NCBI GenBank assembly: GCA_008000375.1 | Contig: SMOI01000023.1 | Span: forward strand, 146,122 to 210,121 | Source of the DNA: Poteriospumella lacustris | Taxonomy: Eukaryota > Sar > Chrysophyceae > Chromulinales > Dinobryaceae | Direction: 5' to 3' | DNA: 64,000 nt | Shown: positions 29,300 through 39,400 of the stretch, piece after piece | Numbering within the stretch: the stretch's first letter is position 1 | How the letters are laid out: every line of letters starts with the position of its first letter | Translations under genes and position numbers: made by a program | Notes under the pieces: generated by a model | What the model was told of the DNA's origin: nothing | The model's input: the letters and a program-made list of their open reading frames with translations, nothing else | Database searches by the model: none

Positions 29300-31228
29300 A
29301 TGAATTCCCTTGACGATGATGCCATTGAAAAAGCGCTATGTCGAGAATTTTTAGGCCCATCTTGCCTATACAAGGTTCTTGAACAGCGCTCTAGGGAAAA
29401 TCCTTCCTTTTTGAAACGAAACTTGCGAAAAAATAAAGAAAGTCCTTTCCGATGCAACGGCATTCTCGTTGGACAAACATCATTAGCAATCAATGGTCAA
29501 GCGGTCATAGATTTCGATTCCGAGGTGCATTTTGGGCGCTATACAGCCTCTCTCTTTTTGGCTATTCGTCAGCGTGGAGCCTACCGAGTTTTAGGTGGCA
29601 AACATAGTGAAGAAGGTGACGAAGAAAAGGCTTCTCCTCTGGGTTCCGTCAATGTTCCATTCAAATTCGAAGTAGATGACCGTGACTTAGAAGGCACGGA
29701 ATGTTTATTTATGGCGATGTTTTTGACAAAGAATTTGAAGAGTCGATTGACTCATCGAAAAGTGTTTGAGATTCTCTTGGCAAAGTTTGAGAAAGAAGAG
29801 TCCTCTGCGAGACTGGCGATGTGCGATCGATTGACTGATAGCATCTTCCCCAGATTTGATCCTGAATACGTCTCGCTTATTGATTTAACTTCGCATCTGG
29901 GTCCGGCAAAGATGCAATTGGGGATGGAGGCTCGAAAGTCAACCTCTGTATTCAGATTGTTTATGGATCCGTTGCATCGCAAGGTGATTCACTGCGAGCT
30001 GAAGCACAGTCAACATTGCCGACTGTTGAATTCATCGGAAGCAGTACATGATCCGGACTCCATTCCATTTAATATATCACTCTCGTCGATGTTGAAAGCA
30101 TCTGAGCCGTTGCATGCATGGGGTCTTCCACGTCATTCTTTGTCGTCGACAGCGGTGGTTCGAAAGTCTCCTCCTCAACGGACTGAAGAGATTTACCAGC
30201 AACCCAACTCCACGCTGACCTTTCACTATCATATACCCAAAACATCAGATCTTTGTGAATCATTCTCTGCAGCTCCCAACCACTTCACTTGGCAAGAATC
30301 GCGTGATTTTCTTCAGTGTCCATGGTGCCAACCAAGTAGTCGCCCCAATCCTGTGTGTGTTGATCCGGAAACGCGAATTCCAACAGCAGCGACATTAGAA
30401 GCAGTCTGTACCTTGGGTCAACATTTGCAAGCGTGTCATCATCACTTCCAATTCGATTTTGGGTATGATTTCGATGGTTCGTTGCATATTTTGGTGACTC
30501 GAAGTCATGACAGTGACAATATCAACGGACTGGACATGGGTTACATCATTGCTCGAAATCGCAAACGAAAGATATCTGGACTGCATATCCGTGAGGAAGC
30601 ATCTTTCTACAAAGATATTCGGATTCGTCCCATATTGTTAAGGTCTTTGGAAGCAAAAGCGGTGTTGGATTACGAAGCATTCTTAGCCGCCCGATTGGCA
30701 ACATCGACAGCAACCAAAGAAACTACCTCTGAAGAAGGAGAAGTGATCAAACCGGGTGTGCGCAAGACGGGTATAGTGAAAGGAAAGAAAATGGATCGTC
30801 GGCTCAAAGGGCAAAACTTTTACGGACGATCGAATCGTACGGCATATTTCAATGCGTTGACAGGTCAACCATTGACAGTGGACGAAGTTGGTGGTGATGA
30901 TGAAACCCAAATGACTGAATTCGGACAATTGCCCATGCGCAATCAAATTATTGATGAATATAGCGATATCACGTTGCAAGAGAAAGATTTCATGAAGTTG
31001 TGGCACGAGCATTTGACGACTTGTCCACCATATGGGGATCGTTTGTTACCGCTGGTATGCGAACAGTTCATTGAAAAGTTTGCCGATAGCATTGTGACCC
31101 TCAACTTACGGCACAACTTGCTGCTACACCTCGTAAATTTGTGGGATTTTGGCTTGCTGTTGTCTGAGGAAGTTCAAGCCTACATGGAATTTGTGGATGC
31201 GTATGCACTATCGTTAGCCAAAGGATAG
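29300..31228 (+). CDS. SUZ12: Su(z)12-type Polycomb repressive complex 2 subunit
   Basis: A single exon of 642 residues, ATG at 29300. Two family hallmarks are visible: a C2H2 zinc finger (LQCPWC near 338, then LGQHLQACHHH near 375) and a C-terminal VEFS box at about 514-640 (YFNALTGQPL, IIDEYSDITLQEKDFMKLW, LRHNLLLHLVNLWDFGLL). Su(z)12 joins the EZH methyltransferase and EED in PRC2, which methylates histone H3 Lys27 in the nucleus. The VEFS box is the part that contacts and activates the catalytic subunit. Length and domain order are normal, so it is probably functional. It indicates that this organism retains PRC2 silencing, unlike several unicellular lineages that lost it. It is divergent from an F-box/LRR gene. 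Confidence 0.92.
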   Translation: MNSLDDDAIEKALCREFLGPSCLYKVLEQRSRENPSFLKRNLRKNKESPFRCNGILVGQTSLAINGQAVIDFDSEVHFGRYTASLFLAIRQRGAYRVLGGKHSEEGDEEKASPLGSVNVPFKFEVDDRDLEGTECLFMAMFLTKNLKSRLTHRKVFEILLAKFEKEESSARLAMCDRLTDSIFPRFDPEYVSLIDLTSHLGPAKMQLGMEARKSTSVFRLFMDPLHRKVIHCELKHSQHCRLLNSSEAVHDPDSIPFNISLSSMLKASEPLHAWGLPRHSLSSTAVVRKSPPQRTEEIYQQPNSTLTFHYHIPKTSDLCESFSAAPNHFTWQESRDFLQCPWCQPSSRPNPVCVDPETRIPTAATLEAVCTLGQHLQACHHHFQFDFGYDFDGSLHILVTRSHDSDNINGLDMGYIIARNRKRKISGLHIREEASFYKDIRIRPILLRSLEAKAVLDYEAFLAARLATSTATKETTSEEGEVIKPGVRKTGIVKGKKMDRRLKGQNFYGRSNRTAYFNALTGQPLTVDEVGGDDETQMTEFGQLPMRNQIIDEYSDITLQEKDFMKLWHEHLTTCPPYGDRLLPLVCEQFIEKFADSIVTLNLRHNLLLHLVNLWDFGLLLSEEVQAYMEFVDAYALSLAKG

Positions 31229-31467
31229 TAGAGGGCTCACGGCGACGACGGATATGTACATCTCGTCGGAGAATAGTCGTGTTGTTGGTGAGAATAACGA
31301 TTTCCTCCCCTTTCGTTTGCATTTACAGATTGCAAGACTGCTGTTTCTACTTCGTTAGTTCAACGATTCTTTGTAATGATAATTTGACGAATACAGTGGG
31401 CACTTGGCACTTTAGTAGTGGAAAAAGTTTTGTGTTGTCGGACTTTTCTTGTGGGGAAAGCTGTTGA

Positions 31468-32334
31468 TCATTTCGTCGTGAGATAGTGGAAAACAGTGGT
31501 TGACTGCTGCTGAGGATCATACTGTTGTATTCTCCCGTGGATCTTATGGCCAAAGTTGCGTTGCACTGATTCTGTCTTGGCGTAGGAAGCGGCGGAAGAT
31601 GACAAAGAGCCATTTCGATGGTAGCGTTGGTATTCCGCGGAAGTCGTTTCTTTGAAACCCCAATCGGGTACTGAACCCGATGATGGCAAACTTTGCATAT
31701 GATACATTCCTTCTTGAGTATCAGCTGCCGCAGAGTTGCTATCGGTGTTCATAGCGTGAAAGGATGATGTGAAGAGCTGGCTTCCACTGTGTGATGTAGA
31801 CAAATCCATCCCGTCCTCATCATTTCCTTTGGGACTTGGAATGGTGAAAGCGTGACATATCAACATGCACAGCTCACTTCGTGTGTATGGTCGGAGAAGA
31901 ATCGCAGAAAATTTGACAGAGGTTGGATCCGACGGGTGAAATCCAACGGGAGGCAACCCATCTTGGTCCGGACCCGATTCATCATTGGTGAGTAGAACTA
32001 TGGGCATTGTGCATCCGATAATCTTAGAGACACGTAAAAATTCGTAAGCCCCCATTGAACAGTTGTCGGACATATTGTCAGCTATAAAACACATATCGTA
32101 TGAGATGTACTCGAGGCTTTCGAGAGCTGATATCGTATTCTGCATAACCGTGAAAATGCAGGTCAGACTCAAGTGCTTCGTAATACTCTCCAACTGAGCC
32201 GAAGCTCCTCTCTCGTCTAAATCTTCATCAATATCTATTCTCACGAGGAAGAAGATCGTGGTCAATGATGCACGGAATTCATTCAGGTGATCTACTTTCA
32301 TCTTACATAGGATTTTAATCACTTTGCTTTCCAT
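31468..32334 (-). CDS. Receiver-like (response-regulator fold) protein
   Basis: The first in-frame ATG is at 32334, giving 288 residues, though the frame is open 12 codons further and an upstream exon cannot be excluded. The N-terminal 150 residues look like a receiver domain: a strand ending MCFIADNMSD (the Asp of IAD sits at the phospho-acceptor place), PIVLLTND (switch Thr kept), and FSAILLRPYT, where the conserved Lys is Arg. The rest is Ser-rich, without a DNA-binding or kinase domain. Loss of the Lys suggests weak or no phosphorelay activity. A similar fold starts the 2016-residue protein encoded 9-10 kb away. Function unknown. Confidence 0.6.
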   Translation of the reverse strand: MESKVIKILCKMKVDHLNEFRASLTTIFFLVRIDIDEDLDERGASAQLESITKHLSLTCIFTVMQNTISALESLEYISYDMCFIADNMSDNCSMGAYEFLRVSKIIGCTMPIVLLTNDESGPDQDGLPPVGFHPSDPTSVKFSAILLRPYTRSELCMLICHAFTIPSPKGNDEDGMDLSTSHSGSQLFTSSFHAMNTDSNSAAADTQEGMYHMQSLPSSGSVPDWGFKETTSAEYQRYHRNGSLSSSAASYAKTESVQRNFGHKIHGRIQQYDPQQQSTTVFHYLTTK

Positions 32335-33022
32335 CCTTGACTTGCAACACTTTATGAAGCTTCCACTCAAAGAGTTTAAATTGTGAAAAGTGCCATCATA
32401 ATGACAACAGAAAAAAATTTGTTTGGCAACTTGATGATTGTCCTTGGTCTACAAAACGAAAGGGGTCTTTGGTCTTTGGTCCTTGGTCTTGTTCTTCGTG
32501 CAGGTTCGGATCAATCCAACCTCAACCTCATGTTGGTTCACTGCGGCAGGATGACGATGACGACGAATAAACTCTTCAGAATGCCTTCTTAGAACATCGA
32601 CGTCTTCTTGATGGTCATTATTCCTCGATTTCTCCTTTGAGAAGCAACGTATCTGTTGTACAGAGACCGCTTGTTTATGTTTGTCATCTATGTACATAAC
32701 AAGGAACCAGTCAAACTATTATAGGCTCAGTGAATGTGCCAACTATACAAAACGCCAAGAATCCCGCGTTGATGTTAGTCCCAATAGTTCCAATTGAGCA
32801 AACGGATCTACATGAAAGGAACTACAAGAATCTTGTCACCATCACGAACAAAAAAATAATGCGAAAGAGGTGACAATACGATAGAAACAAGAGAAGCGCA
32901 TAAAGCAAAAGTCACAGGGTAGGCAGCAGAAAGCAGGTTATCGACTAACGAAGAAATTATAATGCAAATGACAAACTCTAAATGGCTATATGGATTAACA
33001 TCAAATGAGAGTCGGATTTTGA
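32335..33022. other. Intergenic region with short tandem TGGTCTT repeat
   Basis: 688 bp between two minus-strand genes. About four imperfect copies of a 7-bp TGGTCTT unit lie at 32464-32490. An ATG-ATG pair on the minus strand near 32400 opens only a very short frame. No gene is supported. Confidence 0.5.
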
Positions 33023-33754
33023 TTAACGTGCATACGCCGGCGCCGATGGGACCGGTTGGAAATAGGTTTGGTTTGAGTAGCCAGCAACTTGTTGCCCATC
33101 AAACTTTTGCACAGGCATTTCATACATTGGAACTGATGCTGATGCTAATGGCTGGCTCGAATAAGCTGTTGCAACGACCATTTGTGGAACGTTCAAAGCC
33201 ACCGATCCACCAGGGTGTACAACAAGCTGGAGACTGAGTCCCATTTGCACATTTCTTCGCCCGTATCCCTCTGGAAACGTCGCCAATTGACTGAAAAGAA
33301 AAGAGGTAGACAAGTTCGAGTTAGAACACAATCATATTATTATCAACATTTGCCTATTCACTCACATATGACAATTTCTGGCGAGGAACACCTCATCGTT
33401 CCATCTTTTGCAAAGGGCCCTGAGCTTTTCTTGTCGGCTATTTGCATAGGCAGCGATGATGCAAATGGGAGAGAACGGAATACAAAAATGCGTGAATATG
33501 ATAGGTAAAACAGGCATGTGAGTAGTACTCAGGATACGATTCCCTTCTTCCACCAATCGAGACAACTCTGCCGCGGAAATACAGTTCGCACATTCAGGAG
33601 GAATAAAATATTGGGTTTGGAATTGCTTTGTTGTCACTGAACAACAGCATGGAAGGCCACAAGCTGCGTCCATCCCTTCAGCATTGATGGTCATCGCTGC
33701 GGCGTTTCCCAAGGAAGGCGAAATCACCGGTACGGCGCTGCCCCCAATGAACAT
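33023..33754 (-). CDS. Cys-rich small membrane-associated protein, two exons (possibly Erf4/GOLGA7-like)
   Basis: Exon 1 is 33366-33754 and exon 2 is 33023-33290. The 75-nt intron (AT|GTGAGT ... TTTTCAG|T) gives 218 residues. A Cys cluster LPCCCSV lies near 35, then KQFQTQYFIPPEC, a hydrophobic run PVLPIIFTHFCIPFSPICII, a basic helix EKLRALCKRWN, and GYGRRNVQMGLSLQLVV. The order (F-x-T-x-F/Y, central hydrophobic Cys segment, YxxxL-type helix, final strand) loosely recalls the Erf4/GOLGA7 palmitoyl-transferase partner family. That match is weak and made from memory. Membrane attachment through the hydrophobic and Cys-rich part is likely. The C-terminal 60 residues are low in complexity. Confidence 0.65.
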
Positions 33755-34369
33755 TTTTGTTGCGACAACTAAATCTGTTCGGAGGAGGACAATATAGCAG
33801 CTTTCGCATAGTGATTTGGCAGAAGAAGAAGAAACGAGGCGAAAAAATTAACCGACAGCCGGCCGCGTTGGGAAACAGAACCCAAATGATCGCAATGACC
33901 CCAGATTCAGGTCAAATGCATCGACTTTCTCTGCAGAACTCCAAACTTCAAAAAAGGGCAGGATTGAAGTGGAACGTGGCCTATGGAAGAATCAAGCAGA
34001 GAATCCCCAATGGTCTCGAGTATGTACTGTACTCTCCTGATTTTGGATATCGACATGTCATGTAAGTGGGGAGACGAACCCGCATCCCAGATTGTCGGTT
34101 TCCCACAAAAGCGCAGAATCCCAAACCGCCGTGAACTCGAAAAAAGTCAGGAGAGGTTTCGCGCTACCCCCTTCAACATCTTGGAACCTCTTTCTGGAAA
34201 AGACGTGCGGAAAAGATCTCAGATACACCTTCGCGTCGAGAAAAAGCATGCCGCTTGATGCAGAAATACTTGTTAGACTTCTCACTCTCAGTTTTCAAAT
34301 CTAAAGAACGAAAATAGTTACGAAGCGTGTGTTCCAAGTGTCATACCTCGATCCCATCACCAAGTCATC
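33755..34369. promoter_or_regulatory. Divergent intergenic region, Cys-rich protein and SDR genes
   Basis: 615 bp between outward-reading ATGs. A 102-codon frame (33757-34065) without recognisable domain overlaps it; its composition does not look coding. Nothing else is seen. Confidence 0.45.
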
Positions 34370-35794
34370 ATGCAACGACTGCAAACAATTAAAGACAAAC
34401 TCCTCGAAGTGAGGCCCAAAAAGATTATGCTTAGTGGACCTAGTGGTTTTCTTGGCAATAATGTTCTCAGATCTCTTTTGGAAGTCCATCAGCTAAGGAA
34501 AGACAACGGTGTCGAACCTGGTGAGCTGATCTTGCTGTCCAGTAGTCCTGGAAAGTTGATGCAGTCACTATATAAGCGATTTGGATCACAGCGAATGGCA
34601 ACTGTGCGCGCTACGCGAGTGGACTACTATCGACAACACGATGTTGACACATGGACAGATCAATTGGGTAGTCTAGGTGAGTCTACATGCGCCATTGGGC
34701 ATTTTACCACGAAACGACTAAAGAAACTTTGTTGCTGCAGGAGTGGAAGGTGAAGATGCGGTTTTCGTCAACTTGGCAGCAGTAGCTGGGCCAGTGGCAG
34801 GAATTCAAGACGCCATGATGGATGTCAATTACCGGGCACCGTTAGCTGCCGCTCGTGCAGCTGAAGCCCTTGGCTTTGGCCACTGGATTCAATCTTCGAC
34901 ACAAGCGACCAATGCTGAACGATTTGGGCAAGTACCGTATAGTCGAGCAAAGGCAATGGCTGACTACGCGTTGGCTCGAGCAAAAACGTTGCCGGTGAGC
35001 ATTGCCTGCTTGGGATTACTCTACAGCAAGGATGATGGTCTCATCGGTCAACAACGTAAAAACGAAAGCTTGGTAAATCTGATTGATTTAGCGCTCTTGC
35101 CACTGACACCAATCATGGTACGTATGCATGATGCCATTAGGCTGATCCGTGTCGTGTTGATTCACAGTGAATGACTGATTGGTATACTTTACAGGGTGAT
35201 GGATCCGCGCCATTGCAGCCTCAAGAGGTGGTCGATGCCTCCATTCGCATTGCATACCTAGCACTGACTGAACCTCGTGATCGTCCACGCCAATTCCGTG
35301 ATCCCAAGACAGATCGTTTCGCCAAATCAATTTGTGCCTTTTCAGATTCATTTCGGTATTACGATGCCGTTGGACCTGAAACCATGAGTATTCTCGATAT
35401 GCTGGAGAAGTTTGCCCGTGCACAAGGTAACGCCAATTTCCGTCCAGTACATATTGGATATCGCAACATGGAACGTGTGTTGAACGTGAAATCCTTGGGC
35501 AACTTGAATCGTCAATTTGTATCATTGTTACGATCGGAACAAGATGCGAAAAATCCCATCATTGGGGATCCCACCGTGTGGGAAAGCCTCATGGGACCTC
35601 ATTTGAAACTGGTGCGAATTGACGATGCCTTTGCTGCAAATATTTCGAAGTTGGAACGCCGCAAAGCGAGAACGTTTCCTTATTGGTCAACGATTCAATG
35701 GGCGCTACGAAATCCAAAGGTCATTCGTCCAGGTTTAGATCTAAGCCGGGAGATATTGACATCCTATTTCACCGGTGTCTGCAATTTGAATTAA
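34370..35794 (+). CDS. Extended/atypical short-chain dehydrogenase-reductase family protein, three exons
   Basis: Exons 34370-34676, 34741-35117 and 35195-35794 (introns 64 and 77 nt; donors GTGAGT and GTACGT) give 427 residues. The N-terminal Rossmann motif is present as MLSGPSGFLGNNV (GxxGxxG), and an SDR active-site pair YSRAK (YxxxK) follows the strand HWIQSSTQ. GDGSAPLQPQEVVDASIRI matches the conserved segment after the nucleotide fold. The layout resembles NDUFA9-like atypical SDRs and nucleotide-sugar epimerases, but the intact YxxxK suggests an active enzyme; substrate unknown. The C-terminal 130 residues look like a lineage-specific helical extension. Confidence 0.8.
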
Positions 35795-36438
35795 TCTTTC
35801 AGTCGGAAGGATGTAATACTATGCATTGCGAGTTCGACGGCTCGGCGCGCTCGCTCACACACTCTCTCTTCATTCCCTTCATTCAACAGCTTTGTTGTTT
35901 TGGGTGGCGTGGGCTGACCACCTGTTGACATATCAATAACCGACTGTCGATGCATCACTGATGCGGTGATGATGTTTATTTTCATGTAAAGTCTCCTGTC
36001 TCCTTCACTTCGGCGGCCCCTCAACACGGCCCCTTGTCCCTTACGATAAGTCTAATTCCCCTCCGTCTTCGTGTCTTTTCGGTTACTTTGCCTCTGCACA
36101 AATTGCCGTCGAGAGGAGTTGCTCTCGCCTGCCCTTTTCTCTCTTCCTACCTTTTTCCCCTACGAACGAAGAACACCAAACGAACCAATTAATTTGCAGG
36201 TCAAATCCCAGTTCGGTAGAATCACCCCCCCCCCCTTCTGTAAGTTTTCGTTGTAAGTTACACCCTTCGCCATCGCCCAACAACAGAATCTCTTTGAACC
36301 TCCTGCTCGACAAGGCTTCGTTTATCCAGCCGCTGACTTCGAATTACTTTACACGTAGCGTGGTTGCATTTACACATCATGTATATCCCCAGCTCACAGA
36401 GAGAAGACCTGGTACATCTATGAGCAATCCGCCATGGT
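35795..36438. other. Convergent intergenic region with C11 tract
   Basis: 644 bp between converging stops, containing a pyrimidine-rich part (36060-36240) and a run of 11 C at 36225-36235. No gene is supported. Confidence 0.6.
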
Positions 36439-39400
36439 TTAGACCACGAATGCTTCCAAATCATCCAATCGTTTCGGCCATCGACTTTTCGAGATGTCTT
36501 GCATGACTTCGCTCTTGTATTGTTGCCAATTTTGCTTGCGGAATAAATCCACCACAATGTCCGGATCGCCTGGATACACGACGGCCTTGTCTCGTACGCG
36601 ATCTAAGAAATTGTCGTCGACGGCAAAGGTCTGCAACTGCATTCGATGCAAGACAATACATTCGACCGTGGTATCTGCGACGATGGATCCACGAGAAACA
36701 CCATCTTCGGGTTGTAAGACACAAGATTCGCCAAAGATCATCGGCCATTGCAACAATTTGATTTCCGCTTGTTTCCGGTTCAATTGCGAGGCCAATACTT
36801 GTTCAATGGGCACGTTGCTATCCCGTGAACTATTCTCCCCCGTGGACCACAAATCACCACCACTTTTACCGGTCATATTCGTATGATTACTCGCAACGGA
36901 ATAAAACGATTCCGACCGTTTCAAGCGCATTGCATCGGCTTTGTCTTGCGATTCATGGTTCCGTTGATCAATCGCATCTTGTTCACGGGCGACTTTGATC
37001 AAGGCTTCTAATCGTGCAATTTCCCGTGCCAATTCTTGTCGTTCTTCTTCATGAATCGTCAAGGCCGTTGGGGGAGGCACATCGGACGTAGGGAAAGCAC
37101 GCATTTCTTCAATCGATCGAAACCCCTTGAAACGTCCGTTGGGAAGCCCGCCATGGGCCTGAGCTTGTGAGGCACGTCGTGCTGCTAAGGAATTGATACT
37201 CACCGCATTGCTCAAACGGCGTTTGCCGTTCGTTGGGGCAGTCGAGGCTCTTCCGTTGGTACTACCCGCGACCGATGTCGACGATGGTCCGCCGGGCGAT
37301 CGTGCCCCACCCCCACCACCGACACTGCGACCATCATGCTGTCCATGATGCGATGGCGTATCCGGATGAAACTGAGCATGATTGGGGCTAAAAGGACGTG
37401 CGTCATGTGGATGCATCAAGGCGGATACGTCTTGTAGGTGATGATGTTGTTCACCCATGGCTTGGTGTCCATGTTGCTGCCCGTGGTGATGATGATGGTG
37501 ATGATGCCCGCCTTTGGATGTGCCCGAGACATTGGTCAACGCAGAGACAGTGGTCATGTTACTACTGGCACGATGGAGATGTGGATGACTGTGACTGTGA
37601 TGCAGATCACGTGGTGTTGGGTCACCGCCGACGCTACTGACACGGGAGGCCGCCGTTCGTGGACGCCCATTGTTTCCTCCGCCTCCGCCACCACCAATAC
37701 CAATACCCCCACCATTGAGATTCATAATTTGAGACGCTGAATGTGCCGCTGGGCCCGTACCCATCACCGCACCTCCTCCACCTCCACCACCACCGCCAAG
37801 AGCTGCAGCCGCGAGCGAGGCGGACACGCTCATGGCACTCCCAACCCGCGGTAAGACCCCTCCGTTGCTGTTGGTGTTGTTGTTGCTGCTGCCTTGATGA
37901 TCCAGTGGCAATGAAATCGCCGATGCGGCAGCAATCTCCGCAGCGGCTAGTTCTTCCGGGGTGGGTCCCGTCGGAGCCGCAAACAACGGCGTCGACAAAT
38001 CACGCAACGGTTCCCAGGTATCATCGTTGGGGTTGTAGACGCCGTGGTGAAAGACATATTTGAAATCAATACGTGCCGCTTTGTCTTTCGCAATTTGCAA
38101 CTTCTGCATCAACATTTCCGTACGATTGGGACGTTTCATCACTTTGCACAAACCTTTTTGAATGATGTACAAGTAATCGGGACGTGTCGCTTGGGCTAAA
38201 ATCGTCTGCCCCCGTGTAAACGTGAACAATTGACTCATCCGTGCCAAGCGCAAGATATCTTCGTGTTTCCATCCTTTGAAAATGCCACAACTACGCAACG
38301 TTTGAATCCGTTGTTGCAAGGCTTTCACCGTCGGATCATACAGGATCCGATAAAAATCACGTTCACTGATCATCAACAACTCACACGGACCCGACATCGT
38401 ATAACTCATAAACATCCCCGGTTGGACACCGCGATTGGTCAATTTCCCCGTCGCATGATCCACACCGTGATAAAACAACTGATGGAAATCCGTTTTCTCC
38501 TTTTGCAAATGCTCGTGTTGGACCCGTTGTTGTTCGAGCAGATGCAATTGCTGGGCAGGCGACATACTCGATTGAATCGTATGGTGCTTACTCGATGGAT
38601 TCGTGTGGCCACCCTCTTGGTTCAACATCATCAACATCGTCGCGTTCATCAAGTTGCTGCCACTGGAGGTACTGTGATCGACACTCGTGCGATGGGAATG
38701 GGTCGCATTGCTCGCTTGCGTATGGTGGTGGTGATTCAATGTCAGTACCTGCGCACCACCGCCACCGCCGCCACCGCCGCCACCGCCATGATGCGACAAC
38801 GTATTCGTTCCACCGTGATCGTCGTGATGATGTTCCGATGGACGCAAGCGATCCGTGATATTCGAACGGACCGTGACCAATACCTCTTCCAAACTCTTCA
38901 AAAACGACGTTCGGGGCGAGCGAAACAACAAATCAAAATGCCCAAACGTGGATCGTTCTTGCAACTTCACCACGTCTACCCCATGCAACGCGGAGACATG
39001 ACCCGTTTCCATCGTTCCATGTACACACCCCGTCAACAAGAAACACACCCCAGGACTTTCTTGGTTTTGTTTGAACAAGACACTCTCGAGTCCACCACTC
39101 GAAACCGCGCGGTATTCGACGACCGCTGATAATTCATTCAAAATACTCGGATGTAGATTCCGTAAAAACGGAAAGACACCCAAGCCGGAGGTAGAAATGA
39201 TATCAATGTCTTGCGGTGAACGTAAATGAGGTTCCCGTAACAACGAGACTTGCAATTCCGTCGGTTTGATGAAGATTTCATCAAACAATTCGTTTTTCAT
39301 GCCCTGCGTCATTTTAAACAACCGTAGAAAGCCTCCCGCGGCGGCACCCCCGTCTTCGCCACTCATCAAATCATTGGCAGAGGAGGAACGATGTGCCGCG

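Noticed and set aside
28932-29493. Open frames of 78-184 codons through the (GTC)20 repeat on both strands
   Set aside because: They are by-products of an uninterrupted trinucleotide repeat that contains no stop codon in any frame.
33757-34065. 102-codon frame between the Cys-rich protein and SDR genes
   Set aside because: No domain, poor composition and overlap with the expected divergent promoter.
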